A stretch of 64,000 bases of DNA from BJ22 sp021298375 (GTDB lineage: Bacteria; Planctomycetota; Planctomycetia; Pirellulales; Pirellulaceae): contig JBKDOL010000132.1 of assembly GCA_046343015.1 (NCBI GenBank), positions 62,001 to 126,000 of the forward strand, given 5' to 3'. Within the stretch, counting starts at the first letter, position 1; every line of letters begins with the position of its first letter. Position numbers and translations under genes: made by a program. Positions 31,662-40,466 of the stretch are shown one piece after another. A model generated the notes under the pieces. The model was not told the DNA's origin. It saw nothing but the letters and a program-made list of their open reading frames with translations, and searched no databases.

Positions 31662-34364
31662 TTGTCGAACGACCCCAAGAATTCTGGTGGCAACTCGGGT
31701 GACGGTGGTTCCATTGACATGGAAGGCAGAATTGTTGAGCTGCCAATCGAACAGGAGTTGAAAGACAGCTACCTGACTTATGCCATGAGCGTGATCGTGG
31801 CTCGGGCTTTGCCGGACGTCCGCGATGGCTTGAAGCCCTCACAGCGGCGGATTCTTGTCGCGATGAATGATTTGAACCTCAGCCCCGGTGCGGCGCGGGT
31901 CAAATGTGCGAAGATCTCCGGTGATACCAGTGGTAACTACCACCCCCACGGCGAGAGTATCGTTTATCCCACCTTGGTCCGGATGGCCCAGGAGTGGAAC
32001 ATGCGGTACACCCTGATCGACAAGCAGGGGAACTTTGGCTCGATCGCGGGTTTGCCTCCGGCCGCCATGCGGTACACCGAGGCTCGGCTCAGCCCGTTTG
32101 CGGCGATGATGCTCGACGATCTGAAGTTGGACACGGTCGATTTTGTGCCGACGTATGATGAACGGCGGACCGAGCCAGTTGTCTTGCCCAGCCGCTTCCC
32201 CAATCTGCTGGTTAACGGTGCCAACGGGATCGCGGTCAGCATGGCGACCTCGATTCCGCCCCACAATCTGGGTGAGGTTTGCGATGCCCTGATCATGGTG
32301 CTCGACAATCCGGATGTTTCGATCGATGAGCTGATGTCGGTGATGCCGGGTCCCGATTTTCCAACCGGGGGGATTATCTGCGGACGACAGGCGATTCGGC
32401 GTGCGTTCCACACCGGCCGCAGCACGATTGTCGTTCGAGCCCGCTGTCAGATCGAGGAATCGAAAAAGGGCCGGTCGCGAATCGTCATCTCCGAAATTCC
32501 CTTCCAGCAGACTCGCGATGGCGTGGTCGAGAAAATCGCGGCCCTGGTGAAGACTGACAAGATCAAGGGAATCACTGGCATCAAGGATGTCAGCGATCTG
32601 AAAGAGCCAGTCAAGCTGTTGATCGACCTTCGCAGCGATGCCGACCCGCATGTGGTCCTGAATCAGCTCTACCAGTTCTCGCCGCTGCAAGATTCGTTCT
32701 CGATGATTTTTCTTGCCCTCGTGGACGGCAAGCCCCGCGAGCTGAACGTCAAGCAACTGCTGATCGAGTTCATTCGACATCGTTCCCATGTGCTGCGCCG
32801 CCGGACGCAGTACCTGTTGGTCCGAGCGCGGCGACAGAAGCACACGATTGAGGGGCTGTTGCTGGCCCTCGCCGACATTGACCGGATTATCCAGATCATC
32901 CGCCAGTCGAAGACGCAGGCCGAAGCAAAGCAGGGCCTGATGACGGTCGAGTGCCCCGCGGCCATGATGCAGCGGGCGCTGGGCGATGAGGGCTTCGCCG
33001 TGTTCCAGAACGAGCGGGGGGTGGCCGCCGCCTATACGCTCACCCCGGTGCAGGCGGAAGCGATCCTCAAGATGACGCTCGGCCAGTTGGTAAACCTCGA
33101 GCAAGAGCGACTCGGCGGCCAATACCGCGAGTTGCTGGAGGAGATCAAGGAATACCTCCGAATTCTCGGCGAGGATGGGGCGATTGAGCGCATCATCCGC
33201 GAGGATTTGTCCGATATTCGCGACAAGTACGCCGACAAGCGAAGAACTGAAATCACCGGCGAGGAACTGACCGAAGTCGTCGACGAGGACTTGATCGAAG
33301 AAGAGAACATGGTGGTCTCGATCAGCCACCGGGGTTACATCAAGCGAACTCCAGTCAGCACCTACCGCGCGCAAAAGCGGGGCGGCAAGGGGATCAAGGG
33401 TGCCAAGATCGAAGATGAAGATCCGATCGAGCATGTCTTTGCTGCCAGTACGCACGACTTTTTGCTGTTCTTTTCCACCAAAGGCCAGGTGTATTGGCGG
33501 AAAGTCCATCAATTGCCCCAGCTCAGTCGCGAAAGTCGCGGTCGGGCGATCATCAATCTGCTCGACCTCGATGAAGACGAGCGAATCGCTGAGTGTCTTG
33601 CGATTCGGGACTTCAGTGCCGAGGGCCATTACCTGATCATGGCGACCCGCAAGGGGCTGATCAAGAAAACCCCGCTTTCGTCCTATGGCCGGCCGCGGAA
33701 GGCCGGGATTATCGCGATCAAGCTCCGCGAAGACGACGAGTTGATCGACGTCGTGGTCGCTAAAACGGGCGATGAAATCCTGCTCTCAACCGCCTCCGGG
33801 ATGGCGATTCGGTTCGACGAGTCCGATGCCCGGCCGATGGGTCGAAACACCAGCGGTGTCAAGGGAATCACCCTTGGGGAAACCGATGAAGTCGTCGGAA
33901 TGGTCGTGGTTGAGCCTGAGGCAACGTTGCTGACTGTCTGCGAACGCGGCTATGGCAAAAGGACGACCTTCGGAGCGAAGACCGCAGCTGAGGGTGAAGA
34001 AGACGCCAGCAGTGGCAGCCGCTACCGCACCCAGCGCCGGGGCGGCAAGGGGGTCCGTGACATCAAGACAACCGAGCGAAATGGCAAGGTGGTAGGGATT
34101 GTCCCAGTCAATAACGACGACCAGATTTTGCTGATGACCTCGCGAGGGAAACTCCAACGCCTCGCTTGTCGCGACATCAAGTCAATTGGGCGTAACACGC
34201 AAGGCGTGCGAATCATGCGCATGGACGACGGCGATTTCCTCGCGGCCGTGGTCAAGGTTCCGCCGGGAGAGGAAGGCGAAACAGCGGCGGTCGAGTCCGA
34301 TCCAGCGGAAAGCAATCCCTCCGAGAATGGCGGAAGCGAGGCTGGTCCAGCCACTGACGAATAG
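31662..34364 (+). CDS. gyrA: DNA gyrase subunit A
   Basis: GyrA, 900 residues, the breakage-reunion subunit that with GyrB introduces negative supercoils. The winged-helix/tower part contains the active-site tyrosine in AAMRYTEAR (Y138, E. coli Y122). The GyrA-box-like QKRGGKG near 572 and a second QRRGGKG near 793 lie in the beta-pinwheel C-terminal domain. The tail is acidic. In the quinolone region S99 keeps E. coli Ser83, but P103 stands at the position of Asp87 (GESIVYPT). TTG is used as the start, supported by AAAGGA before it; residue 20 (Met) is an alternative. A gyrA rather than parC call follows from the GyrA boxes. Confidence 0.97.
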   Translation: MSNDPKNSGGNSGDGGSIDMEGRIVELPIEQELKDSYLTYAMSVIVARALPDVRDGLKPSQRRILVAMNDLNLSPGAARVKCAKISGDTSGNYHPHGESIVYPTLVRMAQEWNMRYTLIDKQGNFGSIAGLPPAAMRYTEARLSPFAAMMLDDLKLDTVDFVPTYDERRTEPVVLPSRFPNLLVNGANGIAVSMATSIPPHNLGEVCDALIMVLDNPDVSIDELMSVMPGPDFPTGGIICGRQAIRRAFHTGRSTIVVRARCQIEESKKGRSRIVISEIPFQQTRDGVVEKIAALVKTDKIKGITGIKDVSDLKEPVKLLIDLRSDADPHVVLNQLYQFSPLQDSFSMIFLALVDGKPRELNVKQLLIEFIRHRSHVLRRRTQYLLVRARRQKHTIEGLLLALADIDRIIQIIRQSKTQAEAKQGLMTVECPAAMMQRALGDEGFAVFQNERGVAAAYTLTPVQAEAILKMTLGQLVNLEQERLGGQYRELLEEIKEYLRILGEDGAIERIIREDLSDIRDKYADKRRTEITGEELTEVVDEDLIEEENMVVSISHRGYIKRTPVSTYRAQKRGGKGIKGAKIEDEDPIEHVFAASTHDFLLFFSTKGQVYWRKVHQLPQLSRESRGRAIINLLDLDEDERIAECLAIRDFSAEGHYLIMATRKGLIKKTPLSSYGRPRKAGIIAIKLREDDELIDVVVAKTGDEILLSTASGMAIRFDESDARPMGRNTSGVKGITLGETDEVVGMVVVEPEATLLTVCERGYGKRTTFGAKTAAEGEEDASSGSRYRTQRRGGKGVRDIKTTERNGKVVGIVPVNNDDQILLMTSRGKLQRLACRDIKSIGRNTQGVRIMRMDDGDFLAAVVKVPPGEEGETAAVESDPAESNPSENGGSEAGPATDE

Positions 34365-34488
34365 TCTGGGCAGGTTCGGGCTGAGGATGCGAAACGGGGG
34401 GGATTGAGCCAATCGCGTGGCGAGACTCAGGCGTGAGTCCGCCTCTCGGTCCTTGGTAACTGGTCAGGGTGTATCAGGAAGGGTGACG

Positions 34489-35808
34489 ATGGAAATTGCA
34501 ATGATTGGGACCGGTTACGTCGGGTTGGTAACCGGAACTTGTTTTGCTGAAAGCGGTAATCACGTTACCTGCGTGGACATCAATCAGCAGAAAATCGAGC
34601 GGCTCAAGCAGGGGCAGATCCCGATTTATGAGCCGGGGCTGACCGAGATGGTGCTGCGAAACGCGAAGGCCGGTCGCCTCCGGTTTTCCACCGATGTGGC
34701 GGAGTCGGTTCGCCGAGCCCGCGTTGTCTACCTCGCGGTCGGAACTCCTCAGGGTGACGATGGCAGCGCTGACTTGTCCGCCCTGCGGAGCGTGGTCGAC
34801 TCCTTTGCCCCTCACCTGCGCGACGACGCCGTGATTGTGACCAAGAGCACTGTCCCCGTGGGAACCAATGCCTGGATCTACGACCGGCTGAAGTCTCTCA
34901 ACCAGCGAGTCTACGCGGTCGCCAGCAATCCTGAATTTTTGAAGGAAGGCGCGGCAATCAACGATTTCATGTACCCCGACCGGGTCGTCGTTGGCGTCCG
35001 TGAAACCGCGACAGGCGAGTTGCTCCGCGAACTTTACTCTCCATTCCTGCGGACGGACAAACCCTTTCTGGTAATGTCCCCGGAAAGCGCCGAGCTGACC
35101 AAATATGTCGCCAATGCCATGTTGGCAACGAAAATCAGCTTTATTAACGAGATGGCTAATCTGTGCGAGCGGATGGACGCCGACATCAACGACGTGCGGC
35201 GCGGAATCGGGCACGATCAACGGATTGGCTTTCAGTTTTTGTTCCCGGGAGTTGGCTACGGCGGAAGTTGCTTTCCCAAGGACGTCCGCGCCTTGAGCTC
35301 GATGGCCCGCAACCACGGCGTTCAGCCCGCGATTTTGACCGCCGTCGATGAGGTCAATAATCGGCAAAAGCACGTGCTGATGGAGAAGATCAATCAGCAT
35401 TTCCGGGGCAATGTGCGGGGAGTTCGCTTCGCCGTCTGGGGTTTGGCTTTCAAGCCGAAGACCGATGACATCCGTGAAGCCCCGGCTCTGGTTTTGATTG
35501 AGGCATTGCTGGCAGCCGGAGCAACGGTCTGTGCACACGATCCCGAGGCCCTGGAAAACGTCCGCTCGGAACTGGGCGACCGGATCAGCTATGCCGAGCA
35601 GGCGATGGATGCCCTGAGTGGCGCGGATGCCCTGGCAATCAATACCGAATGGGATGTCTTTCGCCATCCCGAGTTTGAAGAGATCTCAGCAGCGCTGAAA
35701 CAGAAATTGATTTTTGATGGCCGCAATTTGTATGACCCCAAGGTGATGCGCCAATTCGGGTTCACCTACTACTCCATCGGTCGACCCACCATGCGACCGG
35801 CAGGTTAA
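34489..35808 (+). CDS. ugd: UDP-glucose 6-dehydrogenase
   Basis: NAD-dependent oxidation of UDP-glucose to UDP-glucuronate for envelope or exopolysaccharide sugars, 439 residues. The Rossmann motif IGTGYVG is at residues 6-12, the SPESAELTKYVANAMLATKI central-domain segment follows, and the catalytic Cys is in GYGGSCFPKD. KPKTDDIREAPAL is the C-terminal UDP-binding signature. ATG at 34489 with AGGAAGGG about 8 nt upstream. GDP-mannose dehydrogenase is unlikely given the GGSCFPKD and ESAELTK context. Monocistronic appearance between gyrA (124 nt) and mutY (78 nt). Confidence 0.96.
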   Translation: MEIAMIGTGYVGLVTGTCFAESGNHVTCVDINQQKIERLKQGQIPIYEPGLTEMVLRNAKAGRLRFSTDVAESVRRARVVYLAVGTPQGDDGSADLSALRSVVDSFAPHLRDDAVIVTKSTVPVGTNAWIYDRLKSLNQRVYAVASNPEFLKEGAAINDFMYPDRVVVGVRETATGELLRELYSPFLRTDKPFLVMSPESAELTKYVANAMLATKISFINEMANLCERMDADINDVRRGIGHDQRIGFQFLFPGVGYGGSCFPKDVRALSSMARNHGVQPAILTAVDEVNNRQKHVLMEKINQHFRGNVRGVRFAVWGLAFKPKTDDIREAPALVLIEALLAAGATVCAHDPEALENVRSELGDRISYAEQAMDALSGADALAINTEWDVFRHPEFEEISAALKQKLIFDGRNLYDPKVMRQFGFTYYSIGRPTMRPAG

Positions 35809-35886
35809 GGGGATGGGGGCTCCGACGATCGCGTCGCAGTCATGGTATCGGTCGGCAAGAGGCTCCCAAATTGCGGCGAGTGACGA

Positions 35887-37038
35887 ATGGGCGGGCGCGC
35901 AGGCAAACCGGCAAAGCAACAAGCTCCGTCCAGCGACCTCGACTGGCCAGGAGCCGGTCAGGAAGTGGCTTTTCGGCGAGCGTTGATTCGCTGGTTTCGC
36001 CGGCATCAGCGGGACTTGCCGTGGCGCGAGCAACCCGATGGCTATCGAATTTGGGTCAGCGAGATCATGCTCCAGCAGACCCAGGTCGCCACCGTAGTCG
36101 CGTACTACCAGCGGTTCCTGCAAAGATTTCCCGAGGTCAACTCATTGGCCGAGGCCGATGAGTCGGAAGTGCTCAAGCTTTGGGAGGGGTTGGGTTATTA
36201 CCGCCGGGCAAGGCAACTGCATGCCGCAGCCCGGCAGATCGTCGCCCGGCACGGAGGCGAGTTTCCGAGTACGTTTGCCGACGTTCTCGCGTTGCCGGGA
36301 GTGGGGCGCTATACGGCCGGAGCGATCATGTCGATTGCCTTCGACCAGCCGCAACCCATACTCGAGGGAAATACCATTCGGGTTTTTGCCCGCCTGCTGG
36401 GGATGACCGAGTGCGCCCGCGAAAAGGCCAGCGAACAGCGGCTGTGGTCCTTCTCTCAGTCGCTGCTGCCGCCAGGCGAGGGATCGCGCGATCTGAACCA
36501 GGGTCTGATGGAATTGGGGAGCGAGCTTTGCCGCGTCCGCCAACCGGCCTGTCTGCTTTGTCCTGTCAGCCGCTGGTGTCGGGCCTTTGCCGAAGGGATT
36601 CAGGACCAGCTTCCCGTGTTGACTCCGCGAATGGAGTACGTGCCGCGGCAGGATGGGTTGGTGCTGATTCGCCGCGGACGGAAACTACTCCTTCGCAAGT
36701 GCGCCGAGGGTGAGCACTGGACCGGGTTGTGGGATTTTCCTCGGGTAACTTTGGCCGAGGCAGCCCCCCAGCCCGTTTCTCCGCAAGTTTCTCGGCTGGC
36801 TGAGCAGGCTTTCCAACGCGAGCTGGGATTGAGCGTTGCGGTAGAACCGGCCGGCAAGCGGCTCAAGCATGCCGTGACCAAGTATCGAATCACACTCGAT
36901 TGTTTTTGGGGGAAGCTCCAGGGGCGCGTGCCGAAGGGCAGGGGGGAGTGGGCTTGGGTTGCCGCAGAGGAACTCCCACGCTTGGCCCTGAACGCGACCG
37001 GCAGAAAAGTTGCGGATTGGTTGGCCGAGGCAATGTGA
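35887..37038 (+). CDS. mutY: A/G-specific adenine glycosylase MutY
   Basis: MutY removes adenine mispaired with 8-oxoguanine, 383 residues. Helix-hairpin-helix LPGVGRYTAGAI (about 136-147), catalytic Glu E59 in VSEIMLQQTQ, Tyr142 in GRYTAG, and the [4Fe-4S] ligands C215-x6-C222-x2-C225-x5-C231 are all present, followed by a NUDIX-like 8-oxoG recognition domain (about 245-380). The catalytic Asp of the family (E. coli D138, in ILDGN) is Glu here: ILEGN, E160. That is the one departure from the active-site consensus. Start at the ATG at 35887, without a strong ribosome binding site. Flanked by ugd and kdsB. Confidence 0.95.
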   Translation: MGGRAGKPAKQQAPSSDLDWPGAGQEVAFRRALIRWFRRHQRDLPWREQPDGYRIWVSEIMLQQTQVATVVAYYQRFLQRFPEVNSLAEADESEVLKLWEGLGYYRRARQLHAAARQIVARHGGEFPSTFADVLALPGVGRYTAGAIMSIAFDQPQPILEGNTIRVFARLLGMTECAREKASEQRLWSFSQSLLPPGEGSRDLNQGLMELGSELCRVRQPACLLCPVSRWCRAFAEGIQDQLPVLTPRMEYVPRQDGLVLIRRGRKLLLRKCAEGEHWTGLWDFPRVTLAEAAPQPVSPQVSRLAEQAFQRELGLSVAVEPAGKRLKHAVTKYRITLDCFWGKLQGRVPKGRGEWAWVAAEELPRLALNATGRKVADWLAEAM

Positions 37039-37170
37039 GGTCCAAACAGTCAGGGACCGATCGGGTAACTTGGTAAGTGCGATGACTCGCCGTCAGCCCC
37101 CCGGAGTTGTCAGGACATCACCCCGACGGGAAGCCCTGTTTTTTCCAACGATCGTTTGCCGGAGTTCAAC

Positions 37171-37920
37171 TTGAAGACCGCGATCATTATCCCCGCCCGT
37201 TTGCAGTCGACGCGGCTGCCTCGCAAAATGTTGCTCGCGGAGACGGGCAAGCCCTTGATCCAGCACACGGTCGAAGCTGCGCGAAAGTGTCGGCTGGCGG
37301 ATCGGGTCCTGGTCGCGGCGGACGCTCCGGAGATTGTCGAGGCAGTTCGCCGCGGCGGTGGCGAGGCTGTGCTCACCGACCCGGCCCATGCCAGCGGTAC
37401 GGATCGAATTGCCGAAGCGGCCGCGGCGGTTCCCGAGTGCGACCTGATTGTCAACCTGCAGGGTGATGAGCCGGAAATGAACCCGGCCGCTGTCGACCGG
37501 GCGATCGAACTGCTGCGAAACACCCCACAGGCTAACGCGGCAACAGTCGTCTGTCCGATTCGCGAGCGGGCGGTGCTCGAGGACCCGGCCTGTGTCAAAG
37601 TCGTTTGTCGTCACGATGGCCGAGCGCTTTACTTCAGCCGTAGTCCGATTCCCCATGCCCGCACTTGGCGGGAGGAATTGCTCCACCAGGAGCCGCCCCT
37701 CTTTTGGCAGCATTTGGGGTTGTATGTCTATCGCCGGGATTTTCTTCTGCAATTCTCCCGGTTGCCTGTTTCCACTCTGGAAACAACGGAAATGCTCGAG
37801 CAGTTACGGATTTTGCAGGCGGGCGGGGAAATCGTGGTTGCAGCAGTGGAAAAACAGGCGAAAGGCATCGATACTCCCGAAGATTATCGCGCCTTTGTCA
37901 GCCGTCTGGGCAAGTGTTAA
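37171..37920 (+). CDS. kdsB: 3-deoxy-manno-octulosonate cytidylyltransferase
   Basis: CMP-Kdo synthetase, 249 residues, activating Kdo with CTP for lipopolysaccharide core. The nucleotidyltransferase start IIIPARLQSTRLPRKML, the NLQGDEPEM segment with metal-binding Asp, SRSPIPHAR and KGIDTPEDY are characteristic. The TTG at 37171 is taken as the start because GGAG lies 7 nt before it and it gives the usual (M)KTAIIIPAR N-terminus; an upstream TTG at 37156 is less likely. The stop codon TAA forms part of a -10 hexamer for the downstream pyrG promoter. Presence of kdsB implies Kdo-containing LPS. Confidence 0.97.
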   Translation: MKTAIIIPARLQSTRLPRKMLLAETGKPLIQHTVEAARKCRLADRVLVAADAPEIVEAVRRGGGEAVLTDPAHASGTDRIAEAAAAVPECDLIVNLQGDEPEMNPAAVDRAIELLRNTPQANAATVVCPIRERAVLEDPACVKVVCRHDGRALYFSRSPIPHARTWREELLHQEPPLFWQHLGLYVYRRDFLLQFSRLPVSTLETTEMLEQLRILQAGGEIVVAAVEKQAKGIDTPEDYRAFVSRLGKC

Positions 37921-37923
37921 AAT
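37895..37923 (+). promoter_or_regulatory. pyrG promoter overlapping the kdsB stop codon
   Basis: TTGTCA (37895-37900), a 17-nt spacer and TAAAAT (37918-37923). The first three bases of the -10 are the kdsB stop codon. A leader of about 145 nt runs to the pyrG start. Confidence 0.7.
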
Positions 37924-38077
37924 CCGTTTTTCGGCCGCCTGATGTGGTCCGCACCGCCATCGCTGGCGGCTCGGTCTGCGATTTTCTCTGTTGCCTCTCA
38001 CCGACGCGGGATGATGGAGATGGAAGTCTGATGGGACCAGGAGTGGCCGCGTCTCTTTTCTTGGGGGAAGCAACAGG

Positions 38078-39706
38078 ATGACGAAGCACATTTTCGTGAC
38101 GGGCGGGGTCGTGAGCTCATTGGGTAAAGGGCTGACCAGTGCTTCGGTTGGGATGTTGCTCGAGCGGCGTGGCTTGAGGGTCCGGATGCAAAAGCTCGAC
38201 CCGTACATCAACGTCGACCCAGGGACGATGAGCCCCTACCAGCACGGCGAAGTCTACGTGCTCGACGACGGCAGTGAAACCGATCTCGACCTGGGGCACT
38301 ACGAACGGTTTACCCACAGTCCGCTGACGCGGCAATCGAATTACACTACCGGCCAGATTTATCTGAAGGTGATTGAGAAGGAGCGGCGAGGCGAGTTTCT
38401 CGGGCAAACCGTCCAGGTCATTCCGCATATCACCAATGAAATCAAGCGCTGTATCGCCAAACTGGCCGATGACGAAGTGGATGTGGTGATCACTGAAATC
38501 GGTGGAACTGTCGGGGACATTGAAAGCCAGCCGTTCCTCGAGGCCATTCGTCAGTTCGCTCTTGATGTGGGGAAAGAGAATTGCCTCTACATTCACTTGA
38601 CCCTGATTCCCTACCTCAAGGCCGCTGCCGAACTGAAAACCAAACCTACTCAGCACTCGGTCGGGTTGCTCCGGCAAATCGGTATCCAGCCGGATGTCCT
38701 GATCTGCCGCACCGAGCGGGCACTTCCGGCCTCCGACCGCGAAAAAATCGCCCTGTTCTGCAATGTTCCTGTGCGGGCCGTGATTGAGGAACGAGACAAG
38801 GACTTCTCGATTTACGAAGTCCCGCTCAGCCTCGTGGAAAATGGACTCGATGAGCTAATCGTCAAGAAGCTGGGGCTGAATGCCAAATCGCTGGAGTTGG
38901 ATGACTGGCGAGAACTGCTCCACCGGCTTCGCAATCCTGATACCGAAATCAGCATCGCGGTCGTGGGGAAGTACGCCGAGCACAAGGACGCGTACAAGTC
39001 GATCTACGAAGCAATCGACCATGCCGGAATTGAGCATCACGCTCAAATCCGCGTCGGTCGAATCCTGAGCGAGGACATTCAGCGCGAAGGTCCAGAGCGA
39101 TTGCTCTCGGGATACGATGGGATTTTGGTTCCGGGCGGTTTCGGCGAGCGTGGCGTTGAGGGTAAAGTCGATGCGATCCGCTGGGCCCGGCAGCGGAAAA
39201 TCCCTTTCCTCGGGATTTGTCTCGGGATGCAATGCGCCGTGATCGAATTCGCCAGGAATGTTGTGGGCCTTGCCGGTGCCAACTCCACCGAGTTCGAGAA
39301 AGATACTCCCTATCCGGTGGTCTGCCTGCTGGATGAACAGCAGAACATCACGGAGAAAGGCGGCACCATGCGACTCGGGGCGCAGGTAGCCGACCTCGCT
39401 CCGGATTCCCGGGCAGCTGAGTGCTACGGCTCGGCGCAAGTTCAGGAGCGGCATCGTCACCGCTATGAGTTCAACAACCAATACCGCAAACAGTTTGAAG
39501 CGCACGGGATGACCTTCTCGGGGACCAGCAAGCAAGGTTCGTTGGTTGAGGTCGTCGAACTGCCGGAACATCCCTGGTTCGTGGCAGTCCAGTATCACCC
39601 CGAATTCAAGTCGAAGCCGACTCAGCCCCATCCGCTGTTCTCGGGATTTGTCCAGGCTGCTGTCCGCCGCAACTCCCGGGATTCCATGGTCGAGTCCGGC
39701 TCCTGA
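38078..39706 (+). CDS. pyrG: CTP synthase
   Basis: CTP synthase, 542 residues, amination of UTP to CTP using glutamine. The N-terminal synthetase domain (1-270) begins with TKHIFVTGGVVSSLGKG and includes DPYINVDPGTMSPYQHGEV and the IGGTVGDIE segment. The GATase domain (about 290-540) has the nucleophile Cys in FLGICLGMQCAV and the YHPEF histidine/glutamate. The kdsB-pyrG order is widespread, and here pyrG also seems to have its own promoter. The stop codon sits in the first unit of a period-15 repeat array. Confidence 0.99.
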   Translation: MTKHIFVTGGVVSSLGKGLTSASVGMLLERRGLRVRMQKLDPYINVDPGTMSPYQHGEVYVLDDGSETDLDLGHYERFTHSPLTRQSNYTTGQIYLKVIEKERRGEFLGQTVQVIPHITNEIKRCIAKLADDEVDVVITEIGGTVGDIESQPFLEAIRQFALDVGKENCLYIHLTLIPYLKAAAELKTKPTQHSVGLLRQIGIQPDVLICRTERALPASDREKIALFCNVPVRAVIEERDKDFSIYEVPLSLVENGLDELIVKKLGLNAKSLELDDWRELLHRLRNPDTEISIAVVGKYAEHKDAYKSIYEAIDHAGIEHHAQIRVGRILSEDIQREGPERLLSGYDGILVPGGFGERGVEGKVDAIRWARQRKIPFLGICLGMQCAVIEFARNVVGLAGANSTEFEKDTPYPVVCLLDEQQNITEKGGTMRLGAQVADLAPDSRAAECYGSAQVQERHRHRYEFNNQYRKQFEAHGMTFSGTSKQGSLVEVVELPEHPWFVAVQYHPEFKSKPTQPHPLFSGFVQAAVRRNSRDSMVESGS

Positions 39707-39757
39707 AACGTGGGCTCCTGAAACGTGGGCTCCTGAGAAGCGGAAATCTGAGAAGCA
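39698..39757. repeat. 15-bp tandem repeat, 4 decaying copies, across the pyrG stop
   Basis: Two perfect units ggctcctgaaacgtg (39698-39727), then ggctcctgagaagcg and gaaatctgagaagca, show progressive divergence at the same period. The pyrG stop codon TGA (39704-39706) is inside unit one. Confidence 0.9.
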
Positions 39758-39922
39758 GTGTTCCCGGCTCCGGCTTGTGCCAACGGCTACCGGTCGGAGC
39801 GGGAGGGGGGAAACTGGCTGCTGGCCCCGAAGCAAACGCGATTTTCCGGCAGTTGCAGGAATTACCAACTCATTGTTTTGAGTTGATCAACTGATTGAGA
39901 TTCGGCAACAAGGCGAAACACG

Positions 39923-40345
39923 ATGACTCACTCCGACTCCGACCCAAAAATAATCGTGGACAACGACTGGAAATCCCGCGTTGAGCAGGAGAGGCGACAA
40001 GCTGAGCAAGGCAAGGGGAGTTCACCACCTGATGCGAGCTATCCCGAGCCCACCTTTGAACTCCTGGTCACCACCTTTTCGATGCAAGCCATGGCGGCGA
40101 TGGGCCTGATGGGCGGGCCGGGAGGAGCGGCCCAGCCGGCTGACTTGGGCATGGCTCGGCATCTGATCGATCTGCTCGGAGTGATCGAGGAAAAGACCCG
40201 AGGAAATTTGACTGCGGATGAAGCGGCCATGCTGGAGCAGATGCTGCACCAATTGCGAATGCTTTACCTTGACCCTGAGATCAGGCGACAAATCGCCCAG
40301 CCCGCAGCGGGGCGCCGTTCCGGATCGAAAATCGAGTTGCCCTAG
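39923..40345 (+). CDS. DUF1844 domain protein
   Basis: 140-residue protein of DUF1844, function unknown. A polar N-terminus (about 1-45; Lys/Glu/Gln-rich) precedes the conserved PTFELLVTTFSMQAMAAMGLMG-type helix (given here in part), the ARHLIDLLGVIEEKTRGNLT segment and the C-terminal helix MLEQMLHQLRMLYL that defines the family. It is predicted cytoplasmic. Family members are widespread in planctomycetes, Acidobacteria and Deltaproteobacteria. It follows pyrG by 216 nt and precedes the thioredoxin-fold protein by 121 nt on the same strand. Confidence 0.9.
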   Translation: MTHSDSDPKIIVDNDWKSRVEQERRQAEQGKGSSPPDASYPEPTFELLVTTFSMQAMAAMGLMGGPGGAAQPADLGMARHLIDLLGVIEEKTRGNLTADEAAMLEQMLHQLRMLYLDPEIRRQIAQPAAGRRSGSKIELP

Positions 40346-40466
40346 CCGAAAACCCAACTCGTCCGGACCGTGGTGCTCGCGATCAGCCTCGCCTTCGGTG
40401 TAAAATGACTCCCGGGGCGACGGCCAAATTCTTGGTTGTCTGGGACGAGTTTGCTGGGGAATAGGC

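Noticed and set aside
31839..33629. Minus-strand open frame of 596 codons opposite gyrA
   Set aside because: Antisense shadow of gyrA; no signal or domain.
40401..40406. TAAAAT -10 upstream of the TlpA-like gene
   Set aside because: No -35 resembling TTGnnn at 16-18 nt; the hexamer alone is not enough.
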